This document shows positions 8,686-17,462 of a stretch of DNA of 64,000 nt, one piece after another (position 1 is the stretch's first letter; each line of letters starts with the position of its first letter). This DNA comes from Clostridium sp. AM30-24. Its GTDB lineage: Bacteria; Bacillota; Clostridia; Lachnospirales; Lachnospiraceae. The notes under the pieces are model-generated. The model saw only the letters and a list, made by a program, of their open reading frames with translations, ran no database searches and had not been told where the DNA came from. The position numbers and the translations under genes were made by a program. Where the stretch lies: assembly GCF_003480435.1 (NCBI RefSeq), contig NZ_QUJB01000005.1:62001-126000 (forward strand), read 5' to 3'.

Positions 8686-9306
8686 ATGAGAACGAATGAA
8701 GAACGACTGAATGAGCTGCTTGACCACCTGGACAGCCTCGACCATATTCATGTGGATGAGATCCCGCAGATCGATCTCTATATGGATCAGGTGACGACCT
8801 TTATGGAGAAGCACCTCGGTGAGTTAAAGCGCTACCCGGAAGACAAGGTTCTTACAAAGACTATGATCAACAACTATGCGAAAAACAACCTGCTTCCATC
8901 CCCGGTACGGAAAAAATATACCCAGGAACATATCCTGCTTCTGGTATTTATCTATTATTTTAAAAATCTGCTGAGCTTCACGGATATCGAGACGGTTCTT
9001 TCCTATATTACAGAAAACCATTTCGGCACATCGGAATCCTCCCTGGCAGAGATCTACACAAAGGTCTTCTCCATGGAACATGATCAGATGGACCGGCTGA
9101 AGGAAGATGTGAAGGAGAAATTCGAGAAAGCGAAGGAGACCTTCCCCACTGCCGCGGAGGGATCGGAGGATCCTGAGAATGCGGAATCGCTGCAGCTCTT
9201 CGCATTTATCTGCGAGCTGGCTTTCGACGTGTTCTTAAAGAAGCAGATGATCGAGCGTCTGGCGGATGAGCTCCGGGCTGAGAATCCGCCGAAGAAAAAG
9301 AAATAA
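8686..9306 (+). CDS. DUF1836 family protein, putative MerR-like regulator
   Basis: A 206-residue soluble protein. Residues about 50-95 (LTKTMINNYAKNNLLPSP and onward) resemble the MerR-like helix-turn-helix of DUF1836 proteins, and the C-terminal half is helical with a Lys-rich tail. The start at 8686 is chosen because AAGGAG (8673-8678) lies 7 bases upstream and the promoter -10 overlaps the alternative ATG at 8665. It is monocistronic with its own terminator. The target is unknown. Confidence 0.75.
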   Translation: MRTNEERLNELLDHLDSLDHIHVDEIPQIDLYMDQVTTFMEKHLGELKRYPEDKVLTKTMINNYAKNNLLPSPVRKKYTQEHILLLVFIYYFKNLLSFTDIETVLSYITENHFGTSESSLAEIYTKVFSMEHDQMDRLKEDVKEKFEKAKETFPTAAEGSEDPENAESLQLFAFICELAFDVFLKKQMIERLADELRAENPPKKKK

Positions 9307-9310
9307 TTCA

Positions 9311-9365
9311 AAAAGACCTTCCTTCAGAAGCAATCCCCATTTTGCTTCTGTCAGAAGGTCTTTCT
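9311..9365. terminator. shared terminator of convergent genes
   Basis: AAAGACCTTC with its complement encloses a second stem built on CAGAAGCA. T-rich tracts flank both ends, between the DUF1836 gene (+) and the TrpR-like gene (-). Confidence 0.85.
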
Positions 9366-9389
9366 TATTTCATATTAAAATACTTTCTC

Positions 9390-9710
9390 TTATTTCTCAG
9401 CGCCATCCTCATCATCGAGCTTCTCGAATCCAAGGCGTTTGAATACCATATCGTATCCGTCGCTTCCATAATTTAAAGACCGGTTTACACGGCTGATCGT
9501 CGCGGTGGAAGCTCCTGTGCTCTCCGCGATATCGAGATATGTCCGTTTTTCCCTCAGCATCTTCGCAACCTCATAACGCTGAGATAAGGACAATAGTTCA
9601 TTCACCGTGCAGACGTCCTCAAAAAAGGCATAGCACTCTTCCGGTGTTTTTAATGTCAGAACCGCCTCAAAAAGGTGATCAACTGCATCTGTTTTGATTT
9701 TCTTATTCAT
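9390..9710 (-). CDS. YerC/YecD-type TrpR-related DNA-binding protein
   Basis: A 106-residue helical protein of the TrpR superfamily. ELLSLSQRYEVAKMLREK and then TYLDIAESTGASTATISR form the TrpR-type helix-turn-helix. Proteins of this group are small dimeric repressors whose ligand in Firmicutes is not established. It is transcribed alone, convergent with the DUF1836 gene. A dyad over its own -10 suggests self-repression. Confidence 0.85.
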   Translation of the reverse strand: MNKKIKTDAVDHLFEAVLTLKTPEECYAFFEDVCTVNELLSLSQRYEVAKMLREKRTYLDIAESTGASTATISRVNRSLNYGSDGYDMVFKRLGFEKLDDEDGAEK

Positions 9711-9797
9711 GTTTCCCTGTTACCCCTTCTGCTTCATTTTTGCAGCAAGCCCTGAACTGTTTTTGCTGCAATTTTATGGATCATTTCGTTCAACGCA

Positions 9798-9834
9798 CTA
9801 ACCACAGTTTAACACGTTAGATTCAAAAAGTCCA
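9798..9834 (-). promoter_or_regulatory. promoter and dyad of TrpR-like gene
   Basis: The minus strand reads TGGACT, 17 bases, TAAACT (9806-9834). CTAAC (9798) and GTTAG (ending 9820) frame the -10 as a 23-base dyad, a possible operator for the TrpR-like product. Confidence 0.5.
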
Positions 9835-9846
9835 GTGTTTCTGCAT

Positions 9847-9900
9847 AAAAAAGCAAAAAGAGTTATGGCTGCCATATCCTGTTGGAATACAAGCAGCCAT
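9847..9900 (-). terminator. terminator at end of PTS/HAD gene run
   Basis: ATGGCTGC and GCAGCCAT pair across a loop of about 20 bases and are followed by two T tracts on the minus strand, just after the HAD gene stop. Confidence 0.75.
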
Positions 9901-9903
9901 TTT

Positions 9904-10737
9904 CTATGCCAACATAAATTTCTCCACAACCAGCCCAACGCCATCATCATTGTTGGAGGCCGTGATATAATCCGCCGCGTTCCGCACCGGAAGGACCGCG
10001 TTCTCCATTGCAACGCCAAGTCCCGCGTACCTGATCATTGTGAGATCATTGTAGCCGTCCCCGCAGGCGATCATCTGCTCTCTTGTGAGCCCAAGAACCT
10101 CCAGCAGTCGCTCCAGACTCTGGGCTTTATCGATTCCCTTCGGCAGCACCTCAAGAAAGAACGGATCCGAGCGATAGACGCTGAAATTTTTTCCCATCGC
10201 CGCCTTTACCTTCGGTTCCACCATCGCAAGGTAATCTCCATCCTCCATCATAAGAAACTTCGGAACTTCAAAGTTTACGTACTCCTTCATGTTCTCCGGT
10301 TTCCAAAGCTCCATTCCGTTGATCCTGCTCTCCAGCTTTGCGTAGGGAGATTCCGGATTTGAGGAGATGATCCTGCTGCCCTCATATGTGGCGATATCGA
10401 CCTGATGCTCCTCCGCAAGTCCGATGATCTTTTTGTTGGCAGAAACCGGCAGGGATCTCGCAAACACCGTCTCCCCGGTCTTGCAGTTGATGATCCGCCC
10501 GCCGTTGAAGGAAAGGATATAGCCGCTGTACCCGTCCAGACACAGCTCCTTTGCCAACGGCATCACACCCTGAGTCGGCCGCCCGGATGCGAGGACCACC
10601 TTTTTTCCCCGCTCCTGCGCCTTCATGAGCGCCGTCTTTGTTCGTGGCGTTATCACTTTGTCCCGGTTCGTCAGTGTTCCGTCCAGATCCAGAACGATGA
10701 TCTCGTAAAAACCTGCCATGTTTTTTTCTGTCTGCAT
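9904..10737 (-). CDS. Cof-type HAD-superfamily phosphatase
   Basis: A 277-residue soluble phosphatase of the Cof (IIB cap) subgroup, which usually acts on sugar phosphates or cofactors. Motif I is LDLDGTLT with the nucleophile and acid Asp pair, and motifs III/IV end in ACGDGYNDLTMI. An AGAGGAG site 6 bases before the ATG sets the start. It lies 35 bases after ptsI, with a small hairpin (AGCGCA/TGCGCT) before its ribosome site. Co-expression suggests clearing of sugar phosphates taken up by the PTS. The substrate is not shown. Confidence 0.88.
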   Translation of the reverse strand: MQTEKNMAGFYEIIVLDLDGTLTNRDKVITPRTKTALMKAQERGKKVVLASGRPTQGVMPLAKELCLDGYSGYILSFNGGRIINCKTGETVFARSLPVSANKKIIGLAEEHQVDIATYEGSRIISSNPESPYAKLESRINGMELWKPENMKEYVNFEVPKFLMMEDGDYLAMVEPKVKAAMGKNFSVYRSDPFFLEVLPKGIDKAQSLERLLEVLGLTREQMIACGDGYNDLTMIRYAGLGVAMENAVLPVRNAADYITASNNDDGVGLVVEKFMLA

Positions 10738-10772
10738 ATATGACTCCTCTAAGCGCAGGATGCGCTGTTTTT

Positions 10773-12401
10773 TTACTTTGTAAGATCTGTCTCCCGGATC
10801 TTCTTTCTCACCTTCAAAAGAAAGGACGGGGACACCGAAAGTTCGTCGATCCCCATTTTCAGGAATTCTTCCGTAAGCCCGGTCTCCGCTCCCAGCTCGC
10901 CGCAGATTCCCACCGTACAGCCGTGTCTGTGACCGCTTTCCGCCACAAAGCGGATCAGCCTCATGACTGCCGGATGTCCCGGATCATAGAATTGATCCAG
11001 TTTCTCGTTCTGTCTGTCGATGGCCAGCGTATACTGGACGAGATCGTTGGTTCCGATGCTGAAGAAATCCACCTCTTTTGCAAGGTCATCACTGATGATG
11101 GCCGCCGCCGGGGTCTCGATCATGATACCGATCGCCACATCACTGAAGGGAACGCCCTGTACGGTCAGCTCCTCCCGGACAGATGCCGCAATCTCCTTCG
11201 CCTTCCGGACTTCCCATAACGACGCGATCATCGGAAACATGATCGAGATCTTTCCAAATGCACTGGCCCGGTAGATCGCCCGAAGCTGGGTCTTAAAGAT
11301 CTCAGGTCTTGTAAGACAGATCCGGATCGCGCGGTAGCCCATCGCCGGATTTTCTTCCTTCTTTAACTTAAAATAATCTGCCTGCTTGTCGGCACCGATA
11401 TCCAGTGTTCGGATAATGACCTCTTTTCCCGCCATCATCTCCGCCACCTGGCGGTACGCGGCAAACTGCTCTTCCTCCGTCGGGTAGGTCTTCTTCTCCA
11501 GATACAAAAACTCGCTCCGGAACAGGCCGATGCCCGCCGCATTGCTCTTTAAAACCGCCGCCACATCCGACACATCCCCAATATTGGCGTAGAGCTTCAC
11601 CTTTGTTCCGTCAAGAGTGATGTCCTCTTTGTCCTTCAATTCCTGCAGAAGGCGTTCCTGCTCTTCCTCCGCCTTCTTCTTGTTCTCCATGGAAGCCAGC
11701 GTTTTCTCATCCGGATCCACATAAAGCGTCCCTGTCTCGCCGTCGATGACCGCCATCTTTCCGTCCCAGGACTCTTTTACCGCCACAGAGACAAGCGCCG
11801 GGATATTCATGCTTCGCGCAAGGATCGCCGTGTGAGAGTTCGGAGACCCCTGTTCCGTGATAAATCCCAGCAGCATGTTCTTTTCCAGCTGTACCGTCTC
11901 ACTGGGTGCCAGATCCTCTGCCATAAGGATCACCGGCCGGGTCAGAAAGCCGGACTCCACCGCGTTGCCGGAAAGGATTTTTATAAGCCGGTCCGTGATA
12001 TCCTTCACATCCGCTGCCCGGGCGCGGAAATACTCATCATCCATATCGGCAAACAGGCGGTAAAAATTATCTCCCGTCACCGCCGCTGCATACTCTGCGT
12101 TCGTCTTCTGGTTTCTTATGATGTTCAGCACCGAATCCCGGTAATCCGCGTCCTCGAGCATCATCATATGGACCTCAAACACCGCCGCTCCGGTCTCACC
12201 GACCTCTTCACACGCTTTCCGGTGGAGTGTCCTCAATTCCTCTTTTGCGCACGCCACAGCCGCCTCGTACCGGCTGATCTCCTCCCCGGTATTCTCCACC
12301 GTGCGGCGCTTTACCTGACTTTCCGTCTTCCTGTGGTAAAGGATCGGCCCGATCGCTACCTTATTTAATATTGATTTTCCTTTGATGATCTCCATGCTCA
12401 T
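10773..12401 (-). CDS. ptsI: PTS enzyme I (PEP-protein phosphotransferase)
   Basis: Cytosolic enzyme that moves phosphate from PEP to its own histidine and then to HPr. The 542-residue length is slightly short but complete. The active His190 is in GSPNSHTAILARS, and the PEP site shows SIGTNDLVQYTLAIDR and GICGELGAE near the C terminus. It follows ptsH by 9 bases, downstream of the sugar permease gene. The first codon could be the ATG at 12401 or at 12395. TGAGGC upstream favours the first. Confidence 0.95.
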   Translation of the reverse strand: MSMEIIKGKSILNKVAIGPILYHRKTESQVKRRTVENTGEEISRYEAAVACAKEELRTLHRKACEEVGETGAAVFEVHMMMLEDADYRDSVLNIIRNQKTNAEYAAAVTGDNFYRLFADMDDEYFRARAADVKDITDRLIKILSGNAVESGFLTRPVILMAEDLAPSETVQLEKNMLLGFITEQGSPNSHTAILARSMNIPALVSVAVKESWDGKMAVIDGETGTLYVDPDEKTLASMENKKKAEEEQERLLQELKDKEDITLDGTKVKLYANIGDVSDVAAVLKSNAAGIGLFRSEFLYLEKKTYPTEEEQFAAYRQVAEMMAGKEVIIRTLDIGADKQADYFKLKKEENPAMGYRAIRICLTRPEIFKTQLRAIYRASAFGKISIMFPMIASLWEVRKAKEIAASVREELTVQGVPFSDVAIGIMIETPAAAIISDDLAKEVDFFSIGTNDLVQYTLAIDRQNEKLDQFYDPGHPAVMRLIRFVAESGHRHGCTVGICGELGAETGLTEEFLKMGIDELSVSPSFLLKVRKKIRETDLTK

Positions 12402-12410
12402 ATATCTGCC

Positions 12411-12668
12411 TCACAGTTTTGCCTCAAAAAACTTCCGCACTGCCTCTGCCGCTTCTTCTTCGTCCGCACCGCAGACCTCCACTGTGACCGTCTGTCCGTT
12501 CCGGACTCCAAGAGCCATCACCGCCATCAGTTTTTCGGCATCTGCCTGTTTTGTCTTTGTCTTTATCGTGATCTGTGACCGGAATTTTTTTGCAAGCTTC
12601 GCCAGTTCTCCCGCCGGTCTCGCATGGATTCCGATCCCGTCTGTAATTGTATACTGAAATGTCTCCAT
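12411..12668 (-). CDS. ptsH: HPr phosphocarrier with Lys at position 46
   Basis: An 85-residue cytosolic phosphocarrier. Starting at the ATG at 12668 puts the phospho-histidine exactly at His15 (GIHARPAG), which supports this start over a TTG six bases earlier. At the place of the regulatory serine the sequence is DAEKLMAV, so residue 46 is Lys. HPr kinase could therefore not phosphorylate this copy there. It lies between ptsG and ptsI and should serve sugar transport. A serine-bearing HPr may be encoded elsewhere. Confidence 0.93.
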   Translation of the reverse strand: METFQYTITDGIGIHARPAGELAKLAKKFRSQITIKTKTKQADAEKLMAVMALGVRNGQTVTVEVCGADEEEAAEAVRKFFEAKL

Positions 12669-12670
12669 AA

Positions 12671-14782
12671 TCAACCCACTTCCTGTCTTTCTTTATTATG
12701 CAGCTCTAAAAAAGGTTCCCCGCTCTGGATCTTTCCGCGCTTTAAAATATGAACTTCCAGGCAGTCCGGAAGATCTGTGAAAAGAACCGGGGATGCCAAA
12801 GATGGAACTTTATCTTTAATTTCCTGAATATCTGCCTTCAAAAGCTTATCCCCGGTCCGTACATGATCCCCATCGTGCACAAAAGCCTCAAAGCTATCTC
12901 CTGATAACGATACTGTATCGATTCCAACATGGATCAACATCTCATGTCCACCATCAGTCTGGAATCCGATTGCATGCTTTGTCGGGAATACAAATGTTAC
13001 TGTCCCGTCCGCCGGTGCGTACACATATTCATCATCTGGAATTACCGCCGCACCGTCTCCCATCATTTTTCCGGCAAATGCTTCATCCGGGACTTCTGAA
13101 AGCGGGATTACGGTTCCTGTCATGGGACTTTTTATAAGTACATGACTATCACCTTCATCTCCGTACTTTTCCATATACTCTTCCAGATCCGATTTGATGA
13201 CCGACACCTGCGGACCGTAGATGATCTGAACACCTTTTCCTTTTTTGATGACACCGGATGCCCCGGTCGCTTTTAATACGGACTCGTCTACTTTTTTCTC
13301 ATCCTTTACGGTGCACCGAAGTCTCGTCGCACAGCAGTCCACATCCGTGATATTGTCCGGCCCGCCAAGCCCCTTAAGGATCTCCCTGGAACGTGTTCCC
13401 GTCTTCCCCGCAGATTTTTCCCTGCCGGTCTGTCCAGGACCAGTCCCTTTTCTCTCTTCCTTCCTCTGCTCCACATCGCTTCTCGTATAGAGCTTCGCCG
13501 CAGCCCCCACTTCCCGCCCCGGCGTCTTATAGTCAAGTTTCCGGATCAGAACCAGGAACACCGCACAGTACATGAGAAAATAGAAGACTCCGACCACAAC
13601 GATCCAGAGCCACCCGGTCTTTTTGTTTCCTTGAAGGATTCCAAACAGAAACAGGTCGATGAGCCCACCGGAGAATGTCATTCCGACTCCAACGTCGAGC
13701 ATGTGCATTAGCATGTACGCCAGTCCTGCAAACACGCAATGGATTCCGTAGAGAAGCGGCGCGGTAAAGAGGAATGTAAACTCCAGCGGCTCTGTGATCC
13801 CCGTGAGCATGGAGGTCAGTGCTGCGGAGAGGAGAAGTCCCGAGACCTCCTTTTTCTTTTCCGGCAGCGCCGCCTGGTACATGGCCAGGGCCGCTCCCGG
13901 AAGTCCGAAAATCATAAGCGGGAACTTTCCTGCCATAAACCTTGTGGCCTCCACGGAAAATCTCGTATTTCCTGGGTCTGCAAGCTCCGCGAAGAAGATG
14001 TTCTGGGCACCTTCTACGATTTTCCCGCCGATCTCCATGGTGCCGCCCACTGCGGTCTGCCAGAACGGGATATAAAACACATGGTGCAGGCCGAATGGGA
14101 TCAGGGCACGTTCCATGAATCCGTAGAACCATGTTCCGAGATACCCCGAACGGAGTACAAAACCGCCGATTCCGGAGATCGCCGCCTGGACCGGCGGCCA
14201 GATAAAGTACATGAGAATGCCCACGAGGACATAGAACAGAGCGCTCACGATGGGGACGAATCTTGTCCCGCCAAAGAAGGAAAGCACCTGAGGGAGCTCG
14301 ATCCTGTAATATTTATTATGGAGCCATGCGGTCCCAAGACCCACAAGGATCCCGCCGAACACGCCCATCTGCAGGGACTGGATCCCCGCAACCATAGCAC
14401 CTGCTCCCTCTTTTAAGCTGTCCGTTCCGCCGTTCACCGCGATCATCGCCCCGATGGAGGCATGCATGACGAGAAATGAGATGACCGCCGCCAGTGCCGC
14501 GACTTCCTTCTCCTTTTTTGCCATTCCGATGGCAATACCCATGGCGAACAGGATCGGGAGGTTCGCAAACACGATATCTCCCGCCCGGCTCATCACCGTA
14601 AACAGCGTGTTCCAGAAGGTTCCCGGTCCCAGGATCCGTGTGAGCCCGTAGGTTTCAAGCATCGTGGTGTTGGCGAAGGAACCGCCGATCCCAAGCAGCA
14701 GTCCCGCAGCCGGCAGCAGCGCGATCGGCAGCATAAACGACCGGCCGATCCGCTGCAGAACGCCAAAGACCTGATCTTTCAT
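12671..14782 (-). CDS. ptsG: PTS EIICBA permease, glucose type
   Basis: A 703-residue three-domain sugar permease. IIC (about 1-415) is the membrane channel with GFMERALIPFGLHHVFYIPF and the sugar-site GITEPLEF. A charged low-complexity linker (about 420-465) follows. IIB (about 466-540) has the phospho-Cys484 in DCCATRLR. IIA (about 550-690) has His603 and the phospho-His618 in HEMLIHVGIDT. Order and motifs fit the glucose branch of the glucose/N-acetylglucosamine family. AGGGTGAG precedes the ATG at 14782, which is preferred to a GTG nine bases earlier. A terminator-like hairpin sits 30 bases upstream. Confidence 0.92.
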   Translation of the reverse strand: MKDQVFGVLQRIGRSFMLPIALLPAAGLLLGIGGSFANTTMLETYGLTRILGPGTFWNTLFTVMSRAGDIVFANLPILFAMGIAIGMAKKEKEVAALAAVISFLVMHASIGAMIAVNGGTDSLKEGAGAMVAGIQSLQMGVFGGILVGLGTAWLHNKYYRIELPQVLSFFGGTRFVPIVSALFYVLVGILMYFIWPPVQAAISGIGGFVLRSGYLGTWFYGFMERALIPFGLHHVFYIPFWQTAVGGTMEIGGKIVEGAQNIFFAELADPGNTRFSVEATRFMAGKFPLMIFGLPGAALAMYQAALPEKKKEVSGLLLSAALTSMLTGITEPLEFTFLFTAPLLYGIHCVFAGLAYMLMHMLDVGVGMTFSGGLIDLFLFGILQGNKKTGWLWIVVVGVFYFLMYCAVFLVLIRKLDYKTPGREVGAAAKLYTRSDVEQRKEERKGTGPGQTGREKSAGKTGTRSREILKGLGGPDNITDVDCCATRLRCTVKDEKKVDESVLKATGASGVIKKGKGVQIIYGPQVSVIKSDLEEYMEKYGDEGDSHVLIKSPMTGTVIPLSEVPDEAFAGKMMGDGAAVIPDDEYVYAPADGTVTFVFPTKHAIGFQTDGGHEMLIHVGIDTVSLSGDSFEAFVHDGDHVRTGDKLLKADIQEIKDKVPSLASPVLFTDLPDCLEVHILKRGKIQSGEPFLELHNKERQEVG

Positions 14783-14810
14783 GAATCTCACCCTTTCGTT
14801 TTTTGTTAAA

Positions 14811-14842
14811 GAAAAAAGTTCCGGAAAGTGATACCGGAACTT
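14811..14842 (-). terminator. terminator or attenuator in front of ptsG
   Basis: On the minus strand AAGTTCCGG and CCGGAACTT pair around a 9-base loop and run into TTTTTTC. A second small hairpin (CCTTGA/TCAAGG) precedes it. Only about 30 bases separate the T run from the ptsG start and no promoter fits there, so ptsG must be transcribed through this structure. It may be regulated by antitermination. Confidence 0.7.
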
Positions 14843-14877
14843 CCTTACCTTGATTATTATGGGGAGATTTCAAGGTT

Positions 14878-16047
14878 TTATTCTCTTATTTCATTTTCCT
14901 GGCCTTCGGCCGCAAAACTCCCGCCTGATTCTGACTGCGTCAATGTTTCCTGCCGCTCTCCTTCTCCCGGGATCCCCGGGTCCTTCATGCCATATACTCT
15001 CGTCCACTCCTTTGTTCCCTCCACCTTCACCGTCTCGCTCTGGTTCAGCCTCAGGAATTTCACGAGCTCATAGCAGTTGATCCAGATCTCGTTGTTTCCT
15101 TCTTTCTGGGACTCGTCAAAGATGAGCTGAAGGCCGAAATGAAGGTGCGGGGTCGTGATGTTGTTGGTATTCTCCGTGGTGCTGTATCCGGTCCGGCCGA
15201 GATACCCGATCACATCTCCGGCTGTCACGATACTGCCCTCTTTCAGATCCGACTGATATGGGTAATTCTGACGCAGATGGGCGTAATAGTAATACCTCTT
15301 TTTATCGAAGCTCCTGATCCCGATCCGCCATCCGCCGTACTGGTTCCATCCCAGCGCTTCCACATACCCGGACTCCACCGCGATCACCGGTGTTCCCACC
15401 TGACCCATCATGTCGTGGCCCAGATGTTTTCTCTTAAACCCGTAGGAACGGGACGCGCCGAAATCATCGAAATCACTGTAAGGAAAATTTTTGGCGATCG
15501 GAGAGAACGCCTTCAGGCCATACTTCATGAGCCATACCTTATCGCTTCCGGTCTCCTGCTCGAAATACCCAACCATGCCATCTAAAACCGCCCCGTATGC
15601 CTCCCTGTAATAAGCATAATATTTCATATCCTTCGCAATCTCTTCCATTGACGACCCGGACTTTAATTTCTCCACCACCGCATCAAGATCTGCCTGCCTG
15701 AACAGCTCGAAATTGCCGCCATATTTTGCCCCGAGATATGCGAGCAGCTCTACCCAGTTTAAATGTGTCTTCTCCTGTACCGTCCCCATATCCAGATGGA
15801 ACGCCTTCTCCATCACATCCGCCGGAACCTGAAACTCCACCCAGTGGATGTACTTCTTCTTTTGTGCATCTTTCGCGTTTCCGGCTTCTCCCTCCGGGCT
15901 CCTTTCACCGCTCTCCTCCATCACCGCGTATGTATTCTCCGCCGCCGCTTTCCTGCTCTGGACACACAGCGAAACTGTCAGGATAAAAAGGATCAGCAGC
16001 TGCGCCCCAATCACCGTCATCGATCCCGGATGCACATTTTTCCTCAT
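14878..16047 (-). CDS. membrane-anchored M23 peptidase
   Basis: A 389-residue protein with one N-terminal membrane helix (about 13-30) and an extracellular region. The C-terminal M23 (LytM-like) zinc peptidase domain (about 205-320) shows the ligands in HLGHDMMG and the HLHFG motif, so it should cut peptide cross-links in peptidoglycan. The middle part (about 60-200) is of unknown fold. The start at 16047 is set by AAAGGAG 7 bases upstream, not the ATG 21 bases earlier. The C-terminal tail after about 345 is low complexity. Confidence 0.88.
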   Translation of the reverse strand: MRKNVHPGSMTVIGAQLLILFILTVSLCVQSRKAAAENTYAVMEESGERSPEGEAGNAKDAQKKKYIHWVEFQVPADVMEKAFHLDMGTVQEKTHLNWVELLAYLGAKYGGNFELFRQADLDAVVEKLKSGSSMEEIAKDMKYYAYYREAYGAVLDGMVGYFEQETGSDKVWLMKYGLKAFSPIAKNFPYSDFDDFGASRSYGFKRKHLGHDMMGQVGTPVIAVESGYVEALGWNQYGGWRIGIRSFDKKRYYYYAHLRQNYPYQSDLKEGSIVTAGDVIGYLGRTGYSTTENTNNITTPHLHFGLQLIFDESQKEGNNEIWINCYELVKFLRLNQSETVKVEGTKEWTRVYGMKDPGIPGEGERQETLTQSESGGSFAAEGQENEIRE

Positions 16048-16127
16048 GGCAGACTCTCCTTTCCACATACATCTCAGTGTATGCGGACAGGCCGGAAATT
16101 ATGAAAAAAATGACCGCGCGGGTCCCT

Positions 16128-16544
16128 TTACAGCTCTCCACGGCGGATCTTCAAAACTTCCTCCACCGCAAGCTTCACATATTCTCCCATCGAAACGTCC
16201 CTGCAGCCCACAACGAAATGCTGGCAGCGGTTTACCGGGATCAACACCTTTTTGGCCGGGCTCTGACCGATGGATACGGCCATCTTTGGGGTGATCTCGC
16301 CCATGAGGGAATCGGCAATGACGATCCCCATGGGGCCGACAATGACGTCGGCCGTGCGGCTTGCGACTACCGCCGGGTTCTCCCCGGTAGCACCGGCATC
16401 CGCACCGGCTTTCAGCATCGCCGCTGTGGCGATGCTGTTCGTTCCAATCGCAAGGATCTCATCCTCCGGACAAAATTTCTTTAACTGTTCAACCAGACCT
16501 TTTCCCATCTTTCCACCCTGGCCGTCGATTACCACGATCGTCAT
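16128..16544 (-). CDS. DUF3842 family protein
   Basis: A 138-residue cytosolic protein that fits DUF3842, a family of unknown function common in Clostridia. The N terminus VVIDGQGGKMG looks like a Rossmann-type nucleotide-binding turn. Cys residues are present at CPEDE, RCQHF and VGCRD. It starts on the base after the panE stop codon, so the two are translationally coupled. A link to panE metabolism is possible but unproven. Confidence 0.75.
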   Translation of the reverse strand: MTIVVIDGQGGKMGKGLVEQLKKFCPEDEILAIGTNSIATAAMLKAGADAGATGENPAVVASRTADVIVGPMGIVIADSLMGEITPKMAVSIGQSPAKKVLIPVNRCQHFVVGCRDVSMGEYVKLAVEEVLKIRRGEL

Positions 16545-17459
16545 TTATTCCACTGCTCCCTCTAATTCTTTCAGTTTTTCATATAGAAAGGCATTCACCG
16601 GAAGGGAAAATCCCTCTTCTTTCGCGATCTTAAGCATCGTCCCCGCGAACAGGTCCACCTCCGTCGGGCGTCCTGCCAGAACATCCTGGCACATGGAGGT
16701 ATGTCCCTCCGGGTTTAAGGTCGCAAGAAGCTCCAGCCAGTAATCGATGTCCGCCTCCGTGAGATCAATGTCCTGGGTGTCCGCCACACGGAGAACCTCC
16801 CGCATGGCCTCGATCATCATGGTACGCGCCTCGCCCTCTTTCTGGATCAGACGGTAGGGTGCGCCGTAGACCGCTGTCACCTGATTCACACCAGTGTTCA
16901 ACATAAGCTTGTTCCACTGCTCCCGCAGGATATCATCCGGAACCTTATAGGCGAGTCCCGTCCGGTCAAACAGATCTGTCACCGCTTTTAACTTCTCATC
17001 ACGGCTCTTATCCTTATTTCCGATGGTGATGTATCCCATATTTTTGTAGGTGACCTCACTTCCGTCCTTTCCGGCATCCATTCCCTGAACACAGGCATAG
17101 AGCACATGCTCCGCGCCATAGGCTTTCTCGATCATCTCCTCGCTGGAAATTCCGTTGAGCACCGACAAAAACAGGGTATGTTCCCCGACAAACGGCTTCA
17201 CGGTCTCAAGCGCGCTCTCCATTCCCATGAACTTCACCGCAAAGATAATGAGATCCGCCGTCACCGCCTCCGCCGGAGACCGGTAGGAAAATCCACAGGC
17301 TTCCCCGTTGCAGACCATATCCGCACTCCGGTAGCGGTTTACGCGCCCCTCATCCGCGATAAAAAAGACATTCTCATTTCCCAGCCGGTTCTTCAAATGA
17401 TTTCCATACATGACACCGAGAGCGCCCTGTCCGATAATTCCGATCTTTTTGATCTCCAT
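16545..17459 (-). CDS. panE: 2-dehydropantoate 2-reductase (ketopantoate reductase) family
   Basis: A 304-residue NADPH-dependent reductase. The N-terminal IGIIGQGALGVMYG is the dinucleotide-binding loop. The catalytic Lys lies in REQWNKLMLNTG, with the conserved Asn nearby, as in PanE. It would make pantoate for pantothenate and CoA synthesis. No panB or panC is in the window, and paralogues of this family act on other 2-oxo acids, so the substrate is not certain. Its ribosome site is formed by the Gly-rich end of the preceding gene. Confidence 0.82.
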   Translation of the reverse strand: MEIKKIGIIGQGALGVMYGNHLKNRLGNENVFFIADEGRVNRYRSADMVCNGEACGFSYRSPAEAVTADLIIFAVKFMGMESALETVKPFVGEHTLFLSVLNGISSEEMIEKAYGAEHVLYACVQGMDAGKDGSEVTYKNMGYITIGNKDKSRDEKLKAVTDLFDRTGLAYKVPDDILREQWNKLMLNTGVNQVTAVYGAPYRLIQKEGEARTMMIEAMREVLRVADTQDIDLTEADIDYWLELLATLNPEGHTSMCQDVLAGRPTEVDLFAGTMLKIAKEEGFSLPVNAFLYEKLKELEGAVE

Positions 17460-17462
17460 AAC

